Positions 18,368 to 31,764 of a stretch of 64,000 nucleotides of DNA are shown in pieces. Position numbers and translations under genes: made by a program. The stretch is from Melastoma dodecandrum (taxonomy: Eukaryota > Streptophyta > Magnoliopsida > Myrtales > Melastomataceae): positions 62,001 through 126,000 of the forward strand of contig JARUPY010000135.1 of the NCBI GenBank assembly GCA_029817715.1. Direction: 5' to 3'. The first letter of the stretch is position 1. Each line of letters opens with the position of its first letter. The notes below the pieces were generated by a model. That model saw nothing but the letters and a program-made list of their open reading frames with translations, did not search any database and was not told the origin of the DNA.

Positions 18368-19829
18368 TCAGTACTGAACCGTCGCCCGCAGGCCGAGGAC
18401 GAGCGCGTCGTGGAGCGGCCGGCCATCGGCCCGGAAGCGGGTTCGGGATGTTGCCGCCGGGCCGCACGACGTATTGCACGTCGGGCTGCAGGGTGAAGCC
18501 CGGGACGATCTGAGCCTGGTAGGTCGTCTCGAACACCACCTCGTTCGAGCGGATGGGATAGGGCGTGCCGAGCGCGGCCGCCTCGGCCCGATCGGTACGC
18601 CGCGCGGCCGGCGAGATCTGGGTGACGGCGACGGCGAGGCCGGCCGTGTCGTCGGGCCGGCCCGGCGCGAGGCCTTTTCCCGTGACGCCGGCGTCGGCAT
18701 AGAAGGAGACGAGGTTGCGGTCGCCCGGCGAGCCCGAAAGCCGGGCGAAGACCCCGACCGCGCCGTCCTCGGTGCCGGGAACGCGATAGACCATCTGGTC
18801 CAGCAGCGCGTAGATCCCGTCGTTGCCCCGCAGAGCGCCCGTGCCGGAGCCGAGGGTGAAGCCCGCCGCCGTCGGGATGCTGGCGGCGAATCGTCCGAAA
18901 TGTTCCCATCCGCCGAGCTTGACGAGGCCCGGCAGGATCCCGCCGTCCTTGCCGCCGTAGGCATAGGCGGCCTCCGCCATGGCGAGCGGCGGGTCCGTCA
19001 CGCGGAAGTCCGTCCCGTGCCGATCGAGGATCTGGGGGTCGGCCGTGGCGCCGCGGCGCGCGGCGCCCGAGGGATCGCCGTCGAAGACCGCGGCCAGCAC
19101 GGTCCAATGCGCGTCGGGCCCGAGCTTCAACCTCAGTCCGGGCGCCGCCAGCGGATAGGCGGGGCCGCCGCTCGGCAGGTCGTAGCTGGTGATGTTGGGC
19201 CAGCCGTAGGTGGCGTTGACGAAGAGCCCGGCATATTGGCTGACCAGGAACTCGGTGTCGGCGCCGATCTGGCCGAGCTTCAGGGCGACTGTCCCGCCCA
19301 GCAGCGTCTGCTCGTACCAGGCCTCGTAGAGGCGCGTCGACGGCAGGGCCTCGATGCCGCTCGGCAGGGACAGGTCGAGGAGCGCGCTCCTCCCGAGGCC
19401 GGCCCCGCCGATCCTGTAGCCGTTGGCGTGGAGCGCGGCCCCGTCGAGGCCGACCGCGGTCTTGAGGTCGATGTCGAGCTGAAGGTCCACGCGGCCTTCG
19501 CCGATCAGCGCCTGGCGGGCGCCACCGACCGGGTTGCCCAGGGCCTCGCCGATGAAGACGAGGCTGTAGGTCACGCCGCGCTGGGCCAGGGCGGCCCGGA
19601 TCCCGCCCGGATCCCCGGCGGGACCGAGGGAGGACTGGATCGAGGCATTGCCCTGGGCGGGCGTGCCCTGCGCGGCCGTCTGGTCGGAGGTCTGGGGCGT
19701 GCCGCCGAGGTCGGGCAGGTTGCCGGCGCCCACAACGGGGAGGGGCGCGGCGTCCTGTGCGCGGGCCGCGCCGCCCGCCGGCAGGGCGGCGAGGGCCAGG
19801 GCCGCCATGCCACGGGTCGTCCACCGCAT
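18368..19829 (-). CDS. OprB-like carbohydrate porin (frameshift near 18439)
   Basis: An outer-membrane beta-barrel protein with a signal peptide (RWTTRGMAALALAALPAGGAARA). The repeated aromatic-ended strands include VTYSLVFIGEALGN, RLYEAWYEQTL and FETTYQAQIVPGFTLQPDVQYVV. The pattern fits the OprB carbohydrate-selective porin family. The 3' end is displaced by one extra base near 18439. On correction it continues NPFRADGRPLHDALVLGLRATVQY, ending in the aromatic residue expected for an outer-membrane protein and giving about 486 residues. The uncorrected frame runs on to 18273 with non-porin sequence. It is convergent with DUF3891. Confidence 0.78.
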
Positions 19830-19940
19830 CGTTTCACCCGCCTCGGCGCCCGGGGCGCTCGTCAGTGACGCGAGTCCTAGCGGGGTGACGCGACGGGCGG
19901 AAGACGGCGGCCCGATGGACCGGGGGACACGTTCTCATGC

Positions 19941-19968
19941 GAAAGGGCGGCCAGAAGGCCGCCCCCGC
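19941..19968 (-). terminator. Intrinsic terminator-like hairpin
   Basis: On the minus strand, GGGCGGCC-TTCT-GGCCGCCC is followed by TTTCG. It lies about 35 bases after the stop of the Gly/Tyr-rich gene at 20001, as expected for its terminator. Confidence 0.6.
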
Positions 19969-20000
19969 GTGGTCGGTGCCGACGGCCGGGCGTCCCCGTG

Positions 20001-20600
20001 TCAGCGGCAGGCCTTGCGCTGCAGGCGCGTGCGCCGCTCGTAGGGCGAGCAGGTGTAGAGGCCGCGCCGGCGCGGCGCATAGGCGTAGCCCTCGCCCTCG
20101 CCGTAGCCGACCGTCCGGTAGCCCTGGCCGTAGCCGCCCGGATAGGTCTCGGCTCCGTAGCCCCCGTCGTCGTAGGCATAGCCGGCGTCGCCGTAGCCGC
20201 CGTAGGGATAGCCATAGCCGCCGTAAGGATAACCGTAACCGTAGGCGGCGCCGTAACCGAGGCCGAGACCGACGGCGAGCGGGAAGCCGTAGGCGAAGCG
20301 CCGGTAGCCGAAGCCCCGATAGCCGATCCCGCGGTAGCCGAAGCCGCCCCGGCCGAAGCCGCCCCGGCCGAAGCCGCCATAGCCGCCGCGGCCGAAGCCG
20401 CCCCTGAACCCGCCGAAGCCGCCGCGTCCGAAGCCGCCGTGGAACCCGCCGGCGCGGACCACGCCCCCGCCGCCGAAGCCCCGGGCCTCCGCCCGCTCCG
20501 CCGTGGCCGCCACCATGGCGCCCAGCGACAGGGCCGCCAGCCCGGCGACGGCGGTCTTCTTGATCGCGGCTCGGTAAGAGCCGAATGTAACAGAGATCAT
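20001..20600 (-). CDS. Exported Gly/Tyr/Arg-rich repeat protein
   Basis: A 199-residue protein with a hydrophobic N-terminus (AAIKKTAVAGLAALSLGAMV) ending at AEARG. It is then built of imperfect repeats: GGFGRGGFGGF blocks (residues 45-95), FGYRGIGYRGFGYRR, and GYGYPYGGYG blocks (115-150), with an Arg/Cys C-terminal tail (TCSPYERRTRLQRKACR). Such low-complexity Gly/Tyr-rich exported proteins are frequent in Hyphomicrobiales; none I know has an assigned function. The repeats are prone to slippage, so length may vary between strains. The terminator downstream supports it being a real transcription unit. Confidence 0.7.
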   Translation of the reverse strand: MISVTFGSYRAAIKKTAVAGLAALSLGAMVAATAERAEARGFGGGGVVRAGGFHGGFGRGGFGGFRGGFGRGGYGGFGRGGFGRGGFGYRGIGYRGFGYRRFAYGFPLAVGLGLGYGAAYGYGYPYGGYGYPYGGYGDAGYAYDDGGYGAETYPGGYGQGYRTVGYGEGEGYAYAPRRRGLYTCSPYERRTRLQRKACR

Positions 20601-20762
20601 GGCATCTATCCTGGTCCTGCGCCTTCGAAGACCGAATGCCGGGTTACTGCGCTTGGTTCCTCATGCCAGCCTTGCGGCGCGAACATCGGCAGTCACGCAC
20701 GTCGCCCAACGCGCTGCGTGATGTCTCGGTGACCTGCGGCGCAAGTAGATCTGAGCGCATGC

Positions 20763-24462
<3,700 letters not shown>

Positions 24463-24589
24463 GGTTCTCGTGGTCCGCCGTGATGCTTCGATCGCGCCAT
24501 AGAGCACGGCCGGCCGTCCCCCGTCAGGGGTCCGCGCCGAAAAATCCGCCGGGACGCGCGGCGCCGTCGCGCAACGCGCCGCTCCGGCC

Positions 24590-25927
24590 TCACGCTTCCG
24601 CGGCCGGCGCGTCGTCCGTCACGGCCGACCCCCGCACGGTCGCCACGAGCCCGCCGCTGGTGCGGTTGCGCAGGGTCAGCGCGAGATCGTGCCGGCGCGC
24701 GATGGCCCGGCAGATGGCGAGGCCGAGCCCCGTACCCTCGGCCACGAGCCCCGGGGCGCGGAAGAAGCGGTCGAAGACCCGGGGCAACAGGACCTCCGGG
24801 ATGCCCGGACCCGTGTCGGCGACCTCCACCACCACGCTGCCGTCGTCGACCCGCACGCCGACGTCGACGACACCGCCGCGGGGCGTGTAGCGCACGGCGT
24901 TCTCCATGAGGTTCGACACGAGGAGGTGGAAGTCGCGCTCGGTGCCGCGCAGTCTGGCGGGTTCCGAACAGACCAGGCCGAAATCGATGTCCTTGCTTTC
25001 CGCCAGGGTCACGAAATCCGCCATGCATCCGACCACGAGGGCCGCCATGTCGACGATCCGGCTCTCGCTCGGCCGCTCGTCCGATTCGTAGCGCGCCATG
25101 CGCAGCAGCTGGTCGACCAGCGTCGAGGCCCGCCCGGCGCCGCGCGCGAGTTCGGGCAGGGCGGCGTCGATGTCGGTGCGGTCGGCCTGGAGCAGGTCGA
25201 TCTGCAGCCGCAGGGCCGTGAGCGGCGTGCGCAGCTCGTGCGCGGCATCGGACAGGAACTGCTTCTGCTGGTCGAGGCTCAGCCGCCAGCGCCCGATCAG
25301 CGCGTTCATGGCGGCGACCAGCGTGGCGAATTCGGCCGGGACCCCGGACAGGTCGATGGGCGTGTGGCTCTCGACGCCCCGGGCCGCGATGGTGCCGGCC
25401 AGCCGGGACAGGCTGTTCAGCATCTGGCCGAGCCCCCACACCACCACCAGCCAGGCGAGCGGGATCGTCAGCAGGATCGGCAGCGAGGCTTCGAGCGCCG
25501 CCGTGCGGGCGAGCTTCTGGCGCGGGCTGACGCGCTGCGACACTTGCACGGTCCGGGCGTCCTGCCGCGTCAGGAAGCTGCGCCAGCGCTCGCCGCCGAA
25601 GTCCGCATCGGCGAAGCCAGGCTCCGTCGCCGCCGGGATCGCCAGGGCGGCGTCCGACGAATAGAGGAGCTCGCCCTCGGCGTCGCGGACCTGGATCAGC
25701 ACCTCGCGGTTGCCGTCGTAGACGTGGCCGCGGGGCGAGCGGGACGAGAGGCCGGGGCCGGCATAGAAGGCGATGAGCCGGAGCTCCTCGTCGAGCAGCC
25801 GGTCGGCATCGGTCATGTCGATCTCGTAGGCGATGGCGGCGGCGGCGAGGCTGATCAGCGTCAACACCACCGTCATCCAGACCAGCGCGGTGCGCCGGAC
25901 GGAGGCGCCCCGCGCGGCCTCAGTCAC
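24590..25927 (-). CDS. Sensor histidine kinase (QseC/TctE-like)
   Basis: A 445-residue inner-membrane kinase. Helix 1 (ALVWMTVVLTLISLAAAAIAY) and helix 2 (residues 148-170) flank a periplasmic sensor domain of about 110 residues. A HAMP-like linker and the H-box SDAAHELRTPL with phospho-acceptor His230 follow. The ATPase domain has N-box NLMENAVRYTPRGG, G1 DTGPGIP and G2 GTGLGLAI. It autophosphorylates and passes phosphate to the response regulator encoded 18 bases upstream. The signal is unknown; the sensor domain is of the short extracytoplasmic type seen in TctE/QseC kinases that respond to small ligands. Confidence 0.92.
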   Translation of the reverse strand: MTEAARGASVRRTALVWMTVVLTLISLAAAAIAYEIDMTDADRLLDEELRLIAFYAGPGLSSRSPRGHVYDGNREVLIQVRDAEGELLYSSDAALAIPAATEPGFADADFGGERWRSFLTRQDARTVQVSQRVSPRQKLARTAALEASLPILLTIPLAWLVVVWGLGQMLNSLSRLAGTIAARGVESHTPIDLSGVPAEFATLVAAMNALIGRWRLSLDQQKQFLSDAAHELRTPLTALRLQIDLLQADRTDIDAALPELARGAGRASTLVDQLLRMARYESDERPSESRIVDMAALVVGCMADFVTLAESKDIDFGLVCSEPARLRGTERDFHLLVSNLMENAVRYTPRGGVVDVGVRVDDGSVVVEVADTGPGIPEVLLPRVFDRFFRAPGLVAEGTGLGLAICRAIARRHDLALTLRNRTSGGLVATVRGSAVTDDAPAAEA

Positions 25928-25945
25928 GAGGGGCCGGATCCCGCG

Positions 25946-26605
25946 TCACCCCCGCACCACCATCCAGCCCGCGCCGCGCACGTTGTGGATGATGTCCTTG
26001 TCGAACCGCTTGCGCAGCGAGTGGATCAGCACGTCGAGGGCGTTGCTCTCGACCTCCTCGCCCCAGCCGTAGAGACGCTCCTCGAGCTGGGCCCGCGACA
26101 GGATGATGCCGGGCCGCTCCAGCAGCGCCCGCATCAGGGCGAACTCCCGCGCCGACAGCACCCGGCTCTGGTCCCGGTAGGTGAGCTCGTGGGTGGCGAG
26201 GTCGAGCGTCAGGGCCGTGGTCTGGAGCACCGAGCGCGCGATGCCCGAGCGCCGGCGCAGCACGGCGCGCATGCGGGCGACGAGCTCGCGCATGTCGAAG
26301 GGCTTGACCATGTAGTCGTCGGCCCCGAGGTCGAGGCCGGCGATGCGGTCGTCGATGTCGTCGCGCGCCGTGATGACCAGGATGGGCGCCTTGTTGCCGG
26401 ACTGGCGCGTCGCCCGCAGCACGTCGACGCCGTTCTTGTCGGGCAGGTTGAGGTCGAGCAGAACGGCCGAATAGTCGTTGGTGGTGAGCGCTTCCTCGCC
26501 CTCGACGCCGCTGCGCGTCCAGTCCACGACCATGCTCTCGTTCTGCAGGGCCTGTTTCAGGCTCTTGCCGATCATGAGATCGTCTTCGATGAGGAGCACC
26601 CGCAT
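25946..26605 (-). CDS. OmpR-family response regulator
   Basis: A 219-residue regulator from ATG 26605 ([20 protein letters not shown]). The receiver domain has the acidic pair, phospho-acceptor Asp51 ([12 protein letters not shown]) and the switch lysine in [10 protein letters not shown]. The C-terminal winged-helix DNA-binding domain includes [17 protein letters not shown] and [15 protein letters not shown]. It precedes its kinase in an operon and is divergent from the alcohol dehydrogenase gene across 229 bases. That gap likely contains both promoters, so regulation of the dehydrogenase is possible but unproved. Confidence 0.93.
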   Translation of the reverse strand: MRVLLIEDDLMIGKSLKQALQNESMVVDWTRSGVEGEEALTTNDYSAVLLDLNLPDKNGVDVLRATRQSGNKAPILVITARDDIDDRIAGLDLGADDYMVKPFDMRELVARMRAVLRRRSGIARSVLQTTALTLDLATHELTYRDQSRVLSAREFALMRALLERPGIILSRAQLEERLYGWGEEVESNALDVLIHSLRKRFDKDIIHNVRGAGWMVVRG

Positions 26606-26834
26606 GGGACCGGTCCGTCTGGAGTTCTGCCGCCCTGCCGTTGAAGCGAAGGCGGGCCCGGGCGTCAAGGGCGAGCTCCGCCGCCATCCGGACGCGCCGC
26701 TTTTTCCCCCGCCCGCCAGGAACCCGCGAAAGATCGCGATCGGTTCAGAAGATCTCCCGGGCGGCGCCTCTCGCGCCGCGGCGGGGCGTGTATCGGCCGC
26801 GGAGGCCGAAGATGGGTTTCCCGGAGATCGAAGC

Positions 26835-28007
26835 ATGAAAGCTCTCGTCTGGCATGGGACGACAGATATCCGCTGCGACAGCGTCCCCGATCCCAGGATC
26901 GAAGATCCCCGCGACGCGATCATCAAGGTCACGAGTTGTGCGATCTGCGGTTCCGACCTGCACCTCTACGATCATTTCATGCCCGGCATGCAGTCCGGCG
27001 ACATCATGGGCCACGAGACCATGGGTGAGGTGGTCGAGGTCGGAGCCGGCGCGAGATCCAGCCTCAAGGGCGGCGACCGGGTCTTGATCCCCTTCACCAT
27101 CATCTGCGGCGGATGCCACCAGTGCCGGCGCGGCAACTTCTCCGTCTGCGAGCGCTCCAACCGCAACAAGGCCGTCGCCGACAAGGTCTTCGGCCATACG
27201 ACGGCCGGCCTCTTCGGCTATACCCATCTCACCGGCGGTTACCCCGGGGGCCAGGCCGAATATCTGCGGGTCCCCTTCGCCGACGCCACCCACATCAAGG
27301 TGCCGAAGGGCATCCCCGACGAGAAGCTGCTCTTCCTCTCGGACATCTTCCCGACCGGCTGGCAGGCCGCGGTCCAATGCGACATCCAGCCCGACGACAC
27401 GGTCGCGATCTGGGGCTGCGGGCCCGTGGGCCAGATGGCCATCCGCAGCGCCATCCTGCTCGGCGCCAAGCGGGTCATCGCCATCGACCGGCTGCCCGAG
27501 CGCCTGTCGATGGCGCGGGCGGGCGGAGCCGAGACGCTGAACTTCGCCGAGGAGAGCGTCGTCGAGCGGCTGAACGACATGACGGACGGCAAGGGTCCGG
27601 AGAAGTGCATCGACGCCGTGGGGTTGGAAGCCCATGCGACGGGCTCGCTCGATTCCATGTACGACCGCGCCAAACAGGCCATGATGCTCGAGACGGACCG
27701 GCCCCACGTGCTGCGCGAGATGATCTACGTCTGCCGGCCGGCCGGCGTGCTGTCGGTGCCGGGCGTCTACGGCGGCCTCGTCGACAAGGTGCCCTTCGGC
27801 GCCATGATGAACAAGGGCCTGACGCTGCGCACCGGCCAGACCCACGTCAACCGCTGGACCGACGACCTCCTGAGACGGATCGAGGAGGGGCAGATCGATC
27901 CCTCCTTCGTCATCACCCACAAGGTCGGGCTCGAACAGGGGCCGGAGATGTACAAGACGTTCCGCGACAAGCAGGACGGGTGCATCAAGGTCTTCATCAC
28001 GCCGTGA
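26835..28007 (+). CDS. Zinc-dependent alcohol dehydrogenase (formaldehyde dehydrogenase-like)
   Basis: A 390-residue medium-chain dehydrogenase. The catalytic zinc ligand region is [19 protein letters not shown] with GHETMGEV. The structural zinc cysteines are in [18 protein letters not shown], and the nucleotide-binding motif is [14 protein letters not shown]. The insertions and length match the glutathione-independent formaldehyde dehydrogenase-like subgroup, NAD-linked cytosolic enzymes whose real substrates vary. It is followed after 10 bases by a gene for a membrane protein that commonly pairs with such dehydrogenases. It is divergent from the two-component regulator. Confidence 0.88.
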   Translation: MKALVWHGTTDIRCDSVPDPRIEDPRDAIIKVTSCAICGSDLHLYDHFMPGMQSGDIMGHETMGEVVEVGAGARSSLKGGDRVLIPFTIICGGCHQCRRGNFSVCERSNRNKAVADKVFGHTTAGLFGYTHLTGGYPGGQAEYLRVPFADATHIKVPKGIPDEKLLFLSDIFPTGWQAAVQCDIQPDDTVAIWGCGPVGQMAIRSAILLGAKRVIAIDRLPERLSMARAGGAETLNFAEESVVERLNDMTDGKGPEKCIDAVGLEAHATGSLDSMYDRAKQAMMLETDRPHVLREMIYVCRPAGVLSVPGVYGGLVDKVPFGAMMNKGLTLRTGQTHVNRWTDDLLRRIEEGQIDPSFVITHKVGLEQGPEMYKTFRDKQDGCIKVFITP

Positions 28008-28017
28008 GGAGGCACGC

Positions 28018-28599
28018 ATGAGCAAGGCCACGCTCCCCTCCACCGCGCTCCGGGGCCGCTCGCGCTCGGGATACGACCAGCTCGCCAAGGGGCTCGGCTG
28101 GTTCTCCATCGGCCTCGGCGCCGTCGAACTCACCGCCGCGGGGCCCCTCGCCGGCGGACTCGCCCTCCGCGGGCGCGAGGGCCTCATCCGGGCCTACGGA
28201 ATCCGCGAGGTCATGACGGGGATCGCCATCCTGGCGAGTCCCGACCCCGCGCCCTGGATCTGGGGCCGCGTGATCGGCGACGCTCTCGACCTCGCCACGC
28301 TGGCGGCCGGCGACCGGCGGGCCGTGGGTGCCCAGCGGGCGAACATCGGCCTCGCGCTGGCGGCGGTGGCGGGCGTCACGGCCCTCGATATCCTCTGCGC
28401 CAAGGGGCTCGAAGCCGAGAAGGGCGGTCCGGCCACGGCCGTGGCCGACTACGGCGGGCGGAGCGGCTTCCCGAAGGGCTTGGCGGCCTCCCGCGGGGCC
28501 GCCCGGGACTTCGAGGTGCCGCGCGACATGCGCGTGCCCGACGCGCTGCGCGGCGACCTCTTCGCCCAGCGCGCAGGGGCGCTTCCCGCGGGCGCCTGA
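28018..28599 (+). CDS. Membrane protein of unknown function paired with the alcohol dehydrogenase
   Basis: A 193-residue protein with hydrophobic helices around LGWFSIGLGAVELTAAGPLA, GIREVMTGIAILAS and NIGLALAAVAGVTALDIL. The tail is hydrophilic (FEVPRDMRVPDALRGDLF). I recognise the N-terminal pattern as the membrane part found at the start of some proteins labelled cyclase/dehydrase, but no SRPBCC domain is present here. It is translated in an operon with the dehydrogenase, so a role beside an alcohol or aldehyde oxidation at the membrane is possible but inferred. Confidence 0.6.
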   Translation: MSKATLPSTALRGRSRSGYDQLAKGLGWFSIGLGAVELTAAGPLAGGLALRGREGLIRAYGIREVMTGIAILASPDPAPWIWGRVIGDALDLATLAAGDRRAVGAQRANIGLALAAVAGVTALDILCAKGLEAEKGGPATAVADYGGRSGFPKGLAASRGAARDFEVPRDMRVPDALRGDLFAQRAGALPAGA

Positions 28600-28642
28600 C
28601 CACCGTCGGAGCCGCGACCGGCCGAGCCCGGGTCGCGCGCCC

Positions 28643-29492
28643 TCAGCCCTTCGACCGCCGCTGCCCCACCGCGACCGCCAGCGTCATGGCGAGCGCGAAG
28701 GTGCCCGAGACGGCGCGGAAGGCTCCGAAATCCGCCTCCGCCACCTCGAACCAGACCCGCGCGCTGCCGACGAGGGGCGAGAAGGGCGAATCCGTGATGG
28801 CCACGACGGGCAGGCGCTGCGCCAGGCGCTCGGCGATCTCGATGGTGGAGGGCGTGTAGGGGGCGAAGCTCACCGCCAGCAGCGCGTCCTTGCCCTCCGC
28901 GAAGGCCACCTGGTCGGGCCCGAGCGAGCCGACATTGTCGACCAGGACCGAGCGGATCTTCAGCTTGGCGAAGGCATAGGCGAGATAGGCCGCCACCGCG
29001 AAGGTGCGGCGCTGCCCCAGCACGTAGATGGTGTCGGCCCCCGCCAGGACGTCGACGGCCCGCTCCAGCGTCTCGCAGCTGGTCCGCTCGCGCAGGCGCG
29101 ACAGCGACAGCGCGGCGCTCTCGCAGAAGCCGGCCAGCAGCGCCGCGGGTCCCGCCTCGCTGTCGGGCGAGAGCGCGCGCAGCCGGTCCTCGTAATCCGG
29201 CCAGCGGTTGCGCAGCAGGGAGTGGAACACGGTCTGCAGGTCCGAGAACCCCTCGTAGCCGAGCGCCTGGGCGAAGCGCACCAGCGTCGAGGGTTGGACG
29301 CCGGCGAGATCCGCCACGGCCGCCACCGTGCCGAAGGCCATGTCGTCGGGGTTTGTCGAGCGCGAAATCCGCCACTTGGGCGAGGCGCTTGGGCAGGCTC
29401 GCCCGCCGCTCCAGCAGGAGGTCGCGCAGGGCCGCGAAGGACCGTGGCGCCCCGCCTTCCGCCCCGCGCTCGTGGCCCGCCACGTCGCTCAT
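28643..29492 (-). CDS. MurR/RpiR family transcriptional regulator (frameshift near 29350)
   Basis: From ATG 29492 the first 49 residues (SFAALRDLLLERRASLPKRL to FALDKP) read in one frame. After a CCCC run, removal of one C joins them to DDMAFGTVAAVADLAGVQPS, the second half of the N-terminal helix-turn-helix. A SIS sugar-phosphate-binding domain follows (LAGADTIYVLGQRRTFAVAA, then VVAITDSPFSPLVGSA). The corrected length of about 282 residues is normal. Such regulators sense phosphosugars or related metabolites. It is divergent from metX, and palindromes in the shared gap could be its operator. Confidence 0.85.
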
Positions 29493-29570
29493 CGCGGCCC
29501 TGCCGAGGCGCCGCGGCGGGCAGCGGCGCCGGGATGAGAGGAAGACACGGATGCGTGACGCATGGTCACC

Positions 29571-29583
29571 ATGTGCGGGAGCC
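29571..29583. promoter_or_regulatory. Palindrome CATGGT-C-ACCATG, candidate operator
   Basis: A perfect 6-base inverted repeat around one base in the gap between the RpiR regulator and metX. It lies about 30 bases upstream of the metX -35 box. RpiR proteins bind dyad sites near their own genes, so this is a reasonable operator candidate. There is no direct evidence of binding. Confidence 0.3.
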
Positions 29584-29611
29584 GGAGCGCGAAGGCAAGA
29601 TGCCGCGCGGC

Positions 29612-29656
29612 TTGACGCCCGTCCTTCCACGGTCCTATAAACAGAACGTAGCGTTC
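29612..29656 (+). promoter_or_regulatory. metX promoter with inverted repeat at the start site
   Basis: The -35 box TTGACG (29612-29617) is separated by 18 bases from the -10 box TATAAA (29636-29641), a near-consensus housekeeping promoter. Immediately downstream, GAACG-TAG-CGTTC (29644-29656) forms a small dyad over the expected transcription start, suited to a repressor or a short 5' hairpin. The translation start (GTG 29686) is about 40 bases further on. Confidence 0.65.
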
Positions 29657-29685
29657 GGAAGAGAGAACGCATCCGGGACGGGACC

Positions 29686-30876
29686 GTGGCGACCTTCGCA
29701 GCCAGAACGAAACCGAGCCGCGAGGCCGAAACCCCCACCAGCCTCGTCATGACCTTCCCGGCCGACCGGCCGCTGGCGCTGGATTCGGGCGGCACCATCG
29801 CGCCGCTGACGGTCGCCTACCAGACCTACGGGGCGCTGAACGCCGCGAGGTCCAATGCCGTCCTGGTGTGCCACGCCCTGACGGGCGACCAGCACGTCGC
29901 CAACGTGCATCCCGTCACCGGCAAGCCCGGCTGGTGGGGCGCCATGGTGGGGCCGGGCCGGCCCATCGACACCGACCGGTTCTTCGTGATCTGCTCCAAC
30001 GTGGTCGGCGGCTGCCTCGGCACCACGGGGCCGGCCTCCATCGACCCCGCGACGGGCCGCGTCTACGGGCTCGACCTGCCGGTGGTGACCATCCGCGACA
30101 TGGTGCGGGCCCAGGCCATGCTGGTCGACCACCTCGGCATCGACACGCTGTTCTGCGTGATCGGCGGCTCCATGGGGGGCATGCAGGTGCTGCAATGGGC
30201 CGCCTCCTACCCGGAGCGGGTCTTCGCCGCCATGCCGATCGCCACGGCGGCCCGGCACTCCTCGCAGAACATCGCCTTCCACGAGGTCGGCCGGCAGGCC
30301 GTGATGGCGGATCCCGACTGGCGCGGCGGGCGCTACATCGACGCCGGCACGCGGCCCGAGAAGGGCCTCGGCGTCGCCCGGATGGCGGCCCACGTCACCT
30401 ATCTCAGCGACCAGGCGCTCCACGCCAAGTTCGGCCGCAAGCTGCAGGACCGCGCCGCCCCGACCTTCACCTTCGACGCGGACTTTCAGGTCGAGAGCTA
30501 CCTGCGCTACCAGGGGCGCAGCTTCGTCGAGCGCTTCGACGCCAATTCCTACCTCTACATGACGCGCGCGATGGATTATTTCGACCTCGCGGCCGATTAC
30601 GGCGGCCAGCTCGCCGGCGCCTTCCGGGGCACGACGACGCGCTTCTGCGTCGCCTCCTTCACCAGCGACTGGCTGTTCCCGACCGCGGAATCGCGCGCCA
30701 TCGTCCACGCCCTCAACGCGGGCGGCGCCTCGGTGTCCTTCGTCGAGATCGAGACCGACAAGGGTCACGACGCCTTCCTGCTCGACGTGCCCGACCTCAT
30801 CACCACGTCGCGCGGCTTCATCGCCGCCGCGGCGCGGGCGCGGGGCCTGCCGGAGGGCGCGGGAGGGGAAGCGTGA
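29686..30876 (+). CDS. metX: Homoserine O-acetyltransferase
   Basis: A 396-residue alpha/beta hydrolase-fold enzyme starting at GTG 29686. It transfers an acyl group from acyl-CoA to homoserine, the first committed step of methionine synthesis. The nucleophile elbow IGGSMGGMQ holds catalytic Ser162. [13 protein letters not shown] is the family signature, SFTSDWLFP supplies the Asp and [10 protein letters not shown] the His. Whether acetyl- or succinyl-CoA is used depends on a few residues and is not settled here. metW follows with a 4-base GTGA overlap, so translation is coupled. Confidence 0.95.
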   Translation: MATFAARTKPSREAETPTSLVMTFPADRPLALDSGGTIAPLTVAYQTYGALNAARSNAVLVCHALTGDQHVANVHPVTGKPGWWGAMVGPGRPIDTDRFFVICSNVVGGCLGTTGPASIDPATGRVYGLDLPVVTIRDMVRAQAMLVDHLGIDTLFCVIGGSMGGMQVLQWAASYPERVFAAMPIATAARHSSQNIAFHEVGRQAVMADPDWRGGRYIDAGTRPEKGLGVARMAAHVTYLSDQALHAKFGRKLQDRAAPTFTFDADFQVESYLRYQGRSFVERFDANSYLYMTRAMDYFDLAADYGGQLAGAFRGTTTRFCVASFTSDWLFPTAESRAIVHALNAGGASVSFVEIETDKGHDAFLLDVPDLITTSRGFIAAAARARGLPEGAGGEA

Positions 30877-31532
30877 GCCCGCCGCGCGTCTCGGGCCTCG
30901 ACCCCACCGCGCAGCGCCGCCCGACCCGCCGCGAGGAGGCCCGCAACGACCTCCAACTCGTCGCCGACATGGTGGACCACGGCGCGCGGGTGCTCGACCT
31001 CGGCTGCGGCGACGGCGCGCTCCTGAGCCTGCTGGCCGACACCCGGGGGGTGGACGCGCGCGGGCTCGAACTGTCGCAAGGGGGCGTGAACCTCTGCGTG
31101 GCGCGCGGGCTCTCGGTCATCCAGGGCGACGCCGACACCGACCTCGCCACCTATCCCGACGACGCCTTCGACTACGTGATCCTGTCGCAGACGCTGCAGG
31201 CCGTGCGCGAGCCCAAGGCCGTGCTGGAGAACATGCTGCGCATCGGGCGCCGCGCCATCGTGTCCTTCCCGAACTTCGGCCATTGGCGCGTGCGCTGGGA
31301 ACTCGGCTTCCGGGGCCGCATGCCCGTGACCGAGACGCTGCCGGTCTCCTGGCACGAGACGCCGAACATCCACTTCTGCACGATCCGGGACTTCCTCGAC
31401 CTCGCCGGCGAGGTCGGCGCCACGATCGAGCGCGGCATCGTGCTCGACCGGCACGGGCGCGTGATGAAGGACGGTGCCCCCGCGCGCTGGAACCTCTTCG
31501 GCGAACAGGCGGTGTTCCTGCTCAGGCGGTGA
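30873..31532 (+). CDS. metW: Methionine biosynthesis protein MetW
   Basis: A 219-residue methyltransferase-fold protein whose GTG start overlaps the metX stop. Motif I is [16 protein letters not shown]. The MetW-specific stretches [20 protein letters not shown] and [19 protein letters not shown] are intact. MetW is needed for, or stimulates, MetX activity in several alphaproteobacteria and other proteobacteria. The last codons ([14 protein letters not shown]) are the left copy of a repeat that recurs 1,354 bases downstream, at the far edge of a low-GC islet. Confidence 0.94.
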   Translation: MSPPRVSGLDPTAQRRPTRREEARNDLQLVADMVDHGARVLDLGCGDGALLSLLADTRGVDARGLELSQGGVNLCVARGLSVIQGDADTDLATYPDDAFDYVILSQTLQAVREPKAVLENMLRIGRRAIVSFPNFGHWRVRWELGFRGRMPVTETLPVSWHETPNIHFCTIRDFLDLAGEVGATIERGIVLDRHGRVMKDGAPARWNLFGEQAVFLLRR

Positions 31533-31536
31533 GGGC
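31491..31536 (+). repeat. Left direct repeat: 3' end of metW (att-like)
   Basis: AACCTCTTCG (31491-31500) and, after a diverged 12-base middle, TGTTCCTGCTCAGGCGG plus TGAGGGC (31513-31536) recur in the same orientation at 32848-32890. The 17-base core is identical and GAGGGC also matches. The repeat includes the metW stop codon, as is typical of integration at a gene's 3' end. Confidence 0.6.
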
Positions 31537-31764
31537 CGCGCGCCGCGCTGCTGAAGAGAAGATTAAGCGCAACGCGGTTATGGTGGTTGCACGGTCGTCC
31601 GCGACTGAGCTTTCATTGAGCTTCTCGCCGTCGTGAGCGATATCGCAGAGCGCCGAGCCAAGCCTGCCTGTCGAACATGCAGTTGGGTCGAAGTCGGGTT
31701 ACTTGTGGAAGTTTTTTAGGGAGCTCGGAATTGATCTAAGAATGCGCAATTATTAGCATGGGTT

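Noticed and set aside
20001..20600. Repeats in the Gly/Tyr-rich gene as a CRISPR array
   Set aside because: Repeat units are short, in-frame and codon-structured, with no unique spacers.
29540..29685. SAM-II riboswitch upstream of metX
   Set aside because: The expected pseudoknot sequences are absent and the mapped promoter leaves a leader of only about 40 bases.
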